From Kribbia dieselivorans NBRC 106261 (lineage in GTDB: Bacteria > Actinomycetota > Actinomycetes > Actinomycetales > Dermatophilaceae), in the NCBI RefSeq assembly GCF_001552435.1, contig NZ_BCRE01000006.1, forward strand, positions 1-39,758: a DNA stretch of 39,758 bases. Reading direction: 5' to 3'. Position 1 is the stretch's first letter; every line of letters begins with the position of its first letter. This document shows positions 30,262-39,758 of the stretch, in pieces. Position numbers and translations under genes: made by a program. Below the pieces are notes generated by a model. The model had not been told where the DNA came from. It made no database searches and was given only the letters and a program-made list of their open reading frames with translations.

Positions 30262-31008
30262 GTGACCGCGCCGGTCTTCCTCGTCGACGCCGCGGCGTTG
30301 GCGGCGGCGACCGTGGGCGGCGTCGTGCGCCTCGACGGTGACGAGGGGCAGCACGCCGCGACGGTGCATCGTCTGACGGCCGGAGAATCGATCACCCTCA
30401 CCGACGGGGAGGGCCGCGGCGTCCACGGCGAGGTCGTCGAGGTCGGCAAGGGGTGGCTCGATGTGCGGGTCCACGAACTGGTGCTCGAACCCGAGCCGGC
30501 GCTGCAGCTGGTCCTCGTCCAGGCCCTGGCCAAGGGCGGTCGGGACGAGCAGGCCGTCGAGGCCGCGGTCGAACTGGGCGTCGACACGGTCATCGCGTGG
30601 CAGGCCGACCGGTCCATCTCACGGTGGCGCGGCGACAAGGCGGAGCGCGGTGTGCGCAAGTGGACCAACGTCGTCACCTCGGCGATGAAGCAGTCCCGCC
30701 GACTGCGTCGCCCGACCGTCGAGTTCGCCGGCTCGACGACCGACCTGGCCACCCGCCTGCGCACCGTCGACGCCGTGCTGCTCCTCCACGAGGAGGCCGA
30801 GGTCGGCATCGGCGCGGCCCGGTTCCCGCAGGCCGGCACGGTCGGTGTCGTCGTCGGCCCCGAGGGTGGCATCTCGCCGGAGGAGGTGGCGGCGCTGGCC
30901 CACGTGGGGGCGCAACCGGTCCGTCTCGGGCCGCATGTACTGCGCTCCTCGACGGCCGGACCGGTCGGCCTGACCGTGCTCGCCTCACGCACCCGATGGA
31001 CCACGTAG
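30262..31008 (+). CDS. rsmE: 16S rRNA m3U1498 methyltransferase
   Basis: 248 residues from GTG 1 nt after the dnaJ stop. The N-terminal PUA-like domain is followed by a SPOUT methyltransferase: VVVGPEGGIS (GPEGG at 199-203) and LGPHVLRSSTA (222-232) form the trefoil-knot SAM site. The second motif normally reads LGPRILRTETA, so His replaces Arg and SS replaces TE; a small drift but in an important loop. It methylates U1498 of 16S rRNA in the small subunit. The position after dnaJ is conserved in actinobacteria. Confidence 0.92.
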   Translation: MTAPVFLVDAAALAAATVGGVVRLDGDEGQHAATVHRLTAGESITLTDGEGRGVHGEVVEVGKGWLDVRVHELVLEPEPALQLVLVQALAKGGRDEQAVEAAVELGVDTVIAWQADRSISRWRGDKAERGVRKWTNVVTSAMKQSRRLRRPTVEFAGSTTDLATRLRTVDAVLLLHEEAEVGIGAARFPQAGTVGVVVGPEGGISPEEVAALAHVGAQPVRLGPHVLRSSTAGPVGLTVLASRTRWTT

Positions 31009-31021
31009 ACTCGGGGCACTC

Positions 31022-32059
31022 ATGAGCGACACTGACAATCCAGAGCATCCCGACGCGCCCGGCACCTCCGACAACGTCACGCCGCTGGTGCCGGCGACGC
31101 ACGAACGTGCCGTGACGATTCCGCCGGAGATCGGCATGGTCAACCTTCTCGGTGCCCATGACGAGTTCCTGCGCACCATTGAGCGACGATTCCCGCAGAC
31201 CGAGGTCCACGTGCGGGGCAACGAGATCTCACTGCGTGGCACGAGCTCCGACCTGGATCTCATCGAGCGTCTCATCGACGAGTTGCTCGTCGTCATCCGC
31301 AACGGACAGCCCCTGACTCGCGACGCCGTCGACCGGTCGATCGGCATGCTGCGCAGTCAGGCCCGAGAACGCCCGGCCGACGTCCTGACGATGAACATCG
31401 TCAGCAATCGCGGCCGCACGGTCCGGCCCAAGACGCTCAACCAGAAGCGCTACGTCGACGCCATCGACGAGAACACCATCGTGTTCGGCATCGGCCCGGC
31501 CGGTACCGGCAAGACCTACCTCGCCGTGGCCAAGGCGGTCGCGGCGCTGCAGGCCAAGCAGGTCAGCCGGATCATCCTCACCCGCCCGGCGGTCGAGGCC
31601 GGCGAGAAGCTGGGCTTCCTGCCCGGCACCCTGACCGACAAGATCGACCCCTACCTGCGGCCCCTCTACGACGCGCTGCACGACATGACCGACCCCGAGT
31701 CGATCCCGCGGCTGATGGCGGCGGGCACGATCGAGGTGGCCCCGCTGGCCTACATGCGTGGTCGCAGCCTCAACGACGCCTTCATCATCCTCGACGAGGC
31801 CCAGAACACCTCGCCCGAGCAGATGAAGATGTTCCTCACCCGGCTCGGCTTCGGGTCGAAGATGGTCGTCACCGGTGACATCACCCAGGTCGACCTGCCC
31901 GGCGGCGTGCGGTCGGGTCTGAAGGTCGTGCGCGAGATCCTCGGCGACGTCGAGGACATCCACTTCGCCGATCTCACCGCGGCCGACGTCGTGCGGCACC
32001 GCCTCGTCGCCGAGATCGTCGACGCCTACGGCCGTTGGGACGAGAGGGGACAGAAGTGA
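31022..32059 (+). CDS. phoH: PhoH family ATPase
   Basis: 345 residues. The N-terminal ~125 residues resemble a KH-like RNA-binding region ([19 protein letters not shown]). An ATPase core follows with Walker A GPAGTGKT (158-165) and the Walker B-like DEAQN (258-262), plus GDITQVDLP. Members are cytoplasmic ATPases or helicases linked to RNA processing and ribosome maturation, always near ybeY. TAGACT at 31005-31010 lies about 11 nt before the ATG and may give an internal promoter with a very short leader. The next gene, ybeY, overlaps its stop by 4 nt. Confidence 0.93.
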   Translation: MSDTDNPEHPDAPGTSDNVTPLVPATHERAVTIPPEIGMVNLLGAHDEFLRTIERRFPQTEVHVRGNEISLRGTSSDLDLIERLIDELLVVIRNGQPLTRDAVDRSIGMLRSQARERPADVLTMNIVSNRGRTVRPKTLNQKRYVDAIDENTIVFGIGPAGTGKTYLAVAKAVAALQAKQVSRIILTRPAVEAGEKLGFLPGTLTDKIDPYLRPLYDALHDMTDPESIPRLMAAGTIEVAPLAYMRGRSLNDAFIILDEAQNTSPEQMKMFLTRLGFGSKMVVTGDITQVDLPGGVRSGLKVVREILGDVEDIHFADLTAADVVRHRLVAEIVDAYGRWDERGQK

Positions 32060-32517
32060 GCATCGACGTGCTCAACGAGACCGACTTCACCGTGGACGAG
32101 GTCGAGCTCCTCGCCTGCGCCCGCTACGTGCTCGACCGGATGCACGTCCACCCCCGCGCGGAGCTGTGTGTCCGGATCGTCGGCGAGGACACCATGGAAC
32201 GGCTCCACGTGCAGTGGATGGACCTGCCCGGGCCCACCGACGTCATGAGCTTCCCCATGGACGAGCTGCGTCCCGGCTCCGAGGACAGCCCCAGCGAGGG
32301 CATGCTCGGTGACGTCGTGCTCTGCCCGACCGTGGCCGAGCGGCAGGCAGCCGAGGCCGGCCACGCCACGGCCGACGAACTGTTGCTGTTGACCACCCAC
32401 GGCATCCTGCATCTGCTCGGGTACGACCACGCCGAACCGGAGGAGAAGAAGGAGATGTTCGAACTGCAGCGCCAGCTGCTGTTGACCTTCCTCGCCACCG
32501 GTCCGCGACGACGCTGA
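32056..32517 (+). CDS. ybeY: rRNA maturation RNase YbeY
   Basis: 153 residues from GTG at 32056, which overlaps the phoH stop (GTGA); GAGAGGGGA lies about 8 nt upstream. In-frame sequence before it belongs to the phoH overlap. The zinc site is [11 protein letters not shown], with His115, His119 and His125. DVMSFPMDE and [15 protein letters not shown] are the other conserved blocks. YbeY is a metal-dependent endoribonuclease that matures 16S rRNA 3' ends and checks 70S quality together with RNase R. Coupling to phoH is conserved. Confidence 0.95.
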   Translation: MSIDVLNETDFTVDEVELLACARYVLDRMHVHPRAELCVRIVGEDTMERLHVQWMDLPGPTDVMSFPMDELRPGSEDSPSEGMLGDVVLCPTVAERQAAEAGHATADELLLLTTHGILHLLGYDHAEPEEKKEMFELQRQLLLTFLATGPRRR

Positions 32518-32525
32518 GGGACGAC

Positions 32526-33845
32526 ATGGACTGGCGCCTGGTGGTCGGAGCCGTCATCGGCCTGACCGTCGCCTACCTGCTGACGATGGTCGACGCAGCG
32601 CTGGCGCGGATGTCGCACGTGCGCGCCGAGGAACTGGCCGGCGAGAGGCGCCGGGGAGCGACGTCGCTGCTGCGGATCCTCGACGATTCGGCGTCGTACC
32701 TGGCCGTGATCCACTTCGTCCGGGCGATCGGTGAGATGAGCGCCGCCGTGTTCGTCACCGTGGCGGTCATGTCGGTCATGAGCAACGACGTCGCCGCCCT
32801 CGCCACGGCCATCGCCATCCTCACCGCCGTGACGTTCGCCGTCGTGTCGGTCTCGCCGCGCACCCTGGGCCAGCACCACGCCGACGACATCTCGTTGGCC
32901 GCGGCGCCGATCGTCGTGTGGCTGCGCAACATCCTCGGCCCCATCGCGCAGCTCCTCGTGCTCGTGGCCAACGCCGTCACCCCCGGTGGCGGGTACCGCG
33001 ACGGGCCGTTCCGCTCGGAGTCGGAGTTGCGTGGCCTGCTCGACATGGCCGGGGAGCACGCCGTCATCGAGGACGACGAGCGCGAGATGATCCACTCCGT
33101 CTTCGAGCTCGGCGACACCCTCGCCAAGGAGGTCATGGTCCCGCGCACGGACATGATCACCATCGAGTCGACCAAGCCCGCTCGCAAGGCGCGGTCCCTG
33201 TTCCTGCGCTCCGGGTTCTCACGCATCCCCGTCATCGGTGAGGACGCCGACGACATCGTCGGCCTCCTGTACTTCAAGGACGTCGTCGAACGGATCACCG
33301 CCAACCCGGCTGCCGAGGACCTCCCCGTCACCGAGATGATGCGCCCGATGCCGTTCGTGCCGGACAGCAAGCCGTGCGACGACCTGCTCCGCGAGATGCA
33401 GCGCGATCAGACCCACCTGGCGGTGGTGATCGACGAGTACGGCGGCACCGCCGGGCTGGTCACCATCGAGGACATCCTCGAGGAGATCGTCGGTGAGATC
33501 TCCGACGAGTACGACCGCGAGGCTCCGGGCGTGGAGGACCTCGGTGGCGGTCGCTATCGCCTGCCGGCCTTCCTGCCCATCGACGATCTCGCCGACCTCT
33601 ACGACGTCGACATCGAGGAGGACGACGTCGAGACGGTCGGCGGTCTGCTCAGCAAGCTCACCGGCCGCGTGCCCATCGCCGGGACGCATGTCGAGGTGGC
33701 CGGCCTGCAGTTGACGGCTGAGCGGATGTCCGGGCGCCGGCACCGCGTCGCCACCCTGATCGTCGAGCCGGCCAGGGCGTCGGCTCGACGGCACCCACCG
33801 GTCGCGAACGGTGACCGGGACTCCAACCGACAGGGGGCGGCGTGA
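32526..33845 (+). CDS. CNNM/CorC-type transport-associated CBS protein
   Basis: 439 residues: an N-terminal DUF21-like membrane domain (about four hydrophobic segments in residues 6-150), a CBS-domain pair ([14 protein letters not shown] and [24 protein letters not shown]) and a C-terminal CorC/HlyC transporter-associated domain ending [22 protein letters not shown]. Although often annotated hemolysin, relatives are Mg2+/Co2+ efflux or Na+/Mg2+ exchangers. The polar tail ([10 protein letters not shown]) is unusual. It is 8 nt after ybeY, and the era start overlaps its stop by 4 nt (GTGA). Confidence 0.9.
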   Translation: MDWRLVVGAVIGLTVAYLLTMVDAALARMSHVRAEELAGERRRGATSLLRILDDSASYLAVIHFVRAIGEMSAAVFVTVAVMSVMSNDVAALATAIAILTAVTFAVVSVSPRTLGQHHADDISLAAAPIVVWLRNILGPIAQLLVLVANAVTPGGGYRDGPFRSESELRGLLDMAGEHAVIEDDEREMIHSVFELGDTLAKEVMVPRTDMITIESTKPARKARSLFLRSGFSRIPVIGEDADDIVGLLYFKDVVERITANPAAEDLPVTEMMRPMPFVPDSKPCDDLLREMQRDQTHLAVVIDEYGGTAGLVTIEDILEEIVGEISDEYDREAPGVEDLGGGRYRLPAFLPIDDLADLYDVDIEEDDVETVGGLLSKLTGRVPIAGTHVEVAGLQLTAERMSGRRHRVATLIVEPARASARRHPPVANGDRDSNRQGAA

Positions 33846-34777
33846 CCAGCACCGATGTCCACACACCCGAGTACGTCGCGGGGTTCGCCTGCCTCGTCGG
33901 GCGGCCCAACGCCGGCAAGTCGACGCTGACCAACGCGCTCGTCGGCGAGAAGGTCGCGATCACGTCCTCCAAACCGCAGACGACCAGGCACACCATCCGG
34001 GGGATCGTCACCACCGACACCGCCCAGCTGGTGTTGGTCGACACCCCTGGCCTGCACAAGCCGCGCACCCTGCTGGGGGAGCGGCTCAACGACCTCGTTC
34101 GCGAGACCCTGCTCGGCGTCGACGTCATCGGGTTCTGCCTGCCCTCGGACCAGCGCATCGGCCCTGGGGACACATTCATCGCCCGTGAGCTCGCCGAGCT
34201 CCAGTTGGCCAAGCGGGTACCGGTGGTGGCCATCGCCACGAAGTCCGACACCGTGCCCAGGGACCGACTCGCCGAGCACCTCATCGCCATCGACCAGCTC
34301 GGGGACTGGGCCGCGATCGTGCCGTGCTCGGCCACCCAGGGCCGGCAGGTCGACGACGTGCGTGACCTGCTCATCAGCCACCTGCCGGCCTCGCCCGGTC
34401 CGCTGTACCCGCCCGACCAGCTCACCGACGAACCCGACGAGGTGATGATCGCCGAGCTCGTGCGCGAGGCCGCGCTCGAAGGCGTGCGCGACGAGTTGCC
34501 GCACAGCCTGGCCGTCGTGGTCGAAGAGGTGACCGAGCGGGCTGGCCGGCCCGACGACGCTCCGCTGCTCGACGTGCGGGTCAACGTCTTCGTCGAACGT
34601 GACAGCCAGAAGGCGATCATCATCGGTCGCGGCGGAGCGCGGTTGCGCGAGGTGGGCACGAACGCGCGGGCGGGCATCGAGCGCGTCCTCGGACAACGCG
34701 TCTATCTCGACCTCCACGTCAAGGTGGCCAAGGACTGGCAGCGGGACCCAAAACAGCTCAATCGACTCGGGTTCTGA
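33842..34777 (+). CDS. era: GTPase Era
   Basis: 311 residues from GTG, overlapping the corC-like stop. G1 is GRPNAGKS (20-27), G3 DTPG (67-70), and G4 reads TKSD (133-136) instead of NKxD; TKxD is common in actinobacterial Era proteins. The C-terminal KH domain has IIIGRGGARLREVG and ends VAKDWQRDPKQLNRLGF. Era binds the 3' end of 16S rRNA and acts in 30S maturation, matching the roles of ybeY, rsmE and phoH just upstream. It closes the operon; a BCCT gene follows after 104 nt. Confidence 0.95.
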   Translation: MTSTDVHTPEYVAGFACLVGRPNAGKSTLTNALVGEKVAITSSKPQTTRHTIRGIVTTDTAQLVLVDTPGLHKPRTLLGERLNDLVRETLLGVDVIGFCLPSDQRIGPGDTFIARELAELQLAKRVPVVAIATKSDTVPRDRLAEHLIAIDQLGDWAAIVPCSATQGRQVDDVRDLLISHLPASPGPLYPPDQLTDEPDEVMIAELVREAALEGVRDELPHSLAVVVEEVTERAGRPDDAPLLDVRVNVFVERDSQKAIIIGRGGARLREVGTNARAGIERVLGQRVYLDLHVKVAKDWQRDPKQLNRLGF

Positions 34778-34798
34778 TGCTGGTCAGGCGCATTCGCT

Positions 34799-34817
34799 AA
34801 GGTCACAGCAAGGTCAC
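34799..34817 (+). repeat. Two direct AAGGTCAC repeats upstream of the BCCT gene
   Basis: AAGGTCAC occurs at 34799-34806 and 34810-34817, 11 nt apart, about 70 nt before the transporter ATG. One helical turn spacing suits a regulator binding one face of DNA, but it may be chance. TAAGGT (34798-34803) could be a -10. Confidence 0.25.
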
Positions 34818-34881
34818 GATCGAGATTGGGGCTCGCCTTGGGCCTGCGATCGGGCCCCTCGCACACCATGGTGGGTGGGTT

Positions 34882-39750
<4,869 letters not shown>

Positions 39751-39758
39751 CGCGCACA

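Noticed and set aside
32526-33845. Hemolysin for the CBS-domain membrane protein
   Set aside because: The name comes from an early misinterpretation; domain order DUF21-CBS-CorC points to ion transport.

Overview
The window is a high-GC chromosomal segment from an actinobacterium. Evidence: GTG starts, dense 4-nt start/stop overlaps, leaderless starts behind TANNNT hexamers, a CIRCE-controlled hrcA-dnaJ pair, a DUF3097 gene and the conserved block hrcA-dnaJ-rsmE-phoH-ybeY-corC-era followed by leuA. A member of the Micrococcales (Intrasporangiaceae/Dermatophilaceae/Dermacoccaceae-like) is my best guess, from gene order and protein flavour only. Most of it is ordinary core chromosome; I see no prophage, insertion sequence, integron, CRISPR array, tRNA or rRNA.

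Left third (1-14.5 kb, almost all minus strand). A secreted phosphodiester glycosidase-metallophosphatase fusion is broken by a frameshift near 1430. Then comes a two-gene acyl-CoA dehydrogenase pair that looks heteromeric, and a divergent VOC-fold protein. A long minus-strand run, read from right to left, encodes an HMA metallochaperone, a P1B metal ATPase with a CPG motif, a Ski2-like DUF3516 helicase, a nitroreductase, an NCS1 nucleobase-type permease and a cysteine hydrolase. The last two overlap by 4 nt.

Middle (14.5-27 kb). A plus-strand group has a DinG-like Fe-S helicase, an SGNH hydrolase and holA. A YceI protein is convergent to it. rpsT has its own promoter, a structured leader and a strong terminator; an orphan PemK/MazF-fold gene lies between rpsT and lepA. 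A tyrosine phosphatase and hemW are divergent, followed by a DUF4870 membrane protein and two SDR oxidoreductases with possible operators.

Right third (27-39.8 kb). DUF3097 and hrcA are divergent, with CIRCE between them. hrcA, dnaJ, rsmE, phoH, ybeY, corC and era form a tightly packed heat-shock/RNA/ribosome-maturation operon. A BCCT osmolyte transporter and a stand-alone asd separate era from leuA, and leuA has a short leucine-containing leader peptide.

The structure that genes do not explain is mainly two things. First, long intergenic palindromes: a 50-nt element (23-bp arms, 4-nt loop) occurs three times far apart, and two unrelated long palindromes lie between convergent genes. Second, a recurrent start signal, TANNNT followed by exactly 7 nt and then ATG/GTG, at no fewer than eight genes; it fixes starts and indicates leaderless mRNAs. 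I did not find a convincing new multi-gene system.
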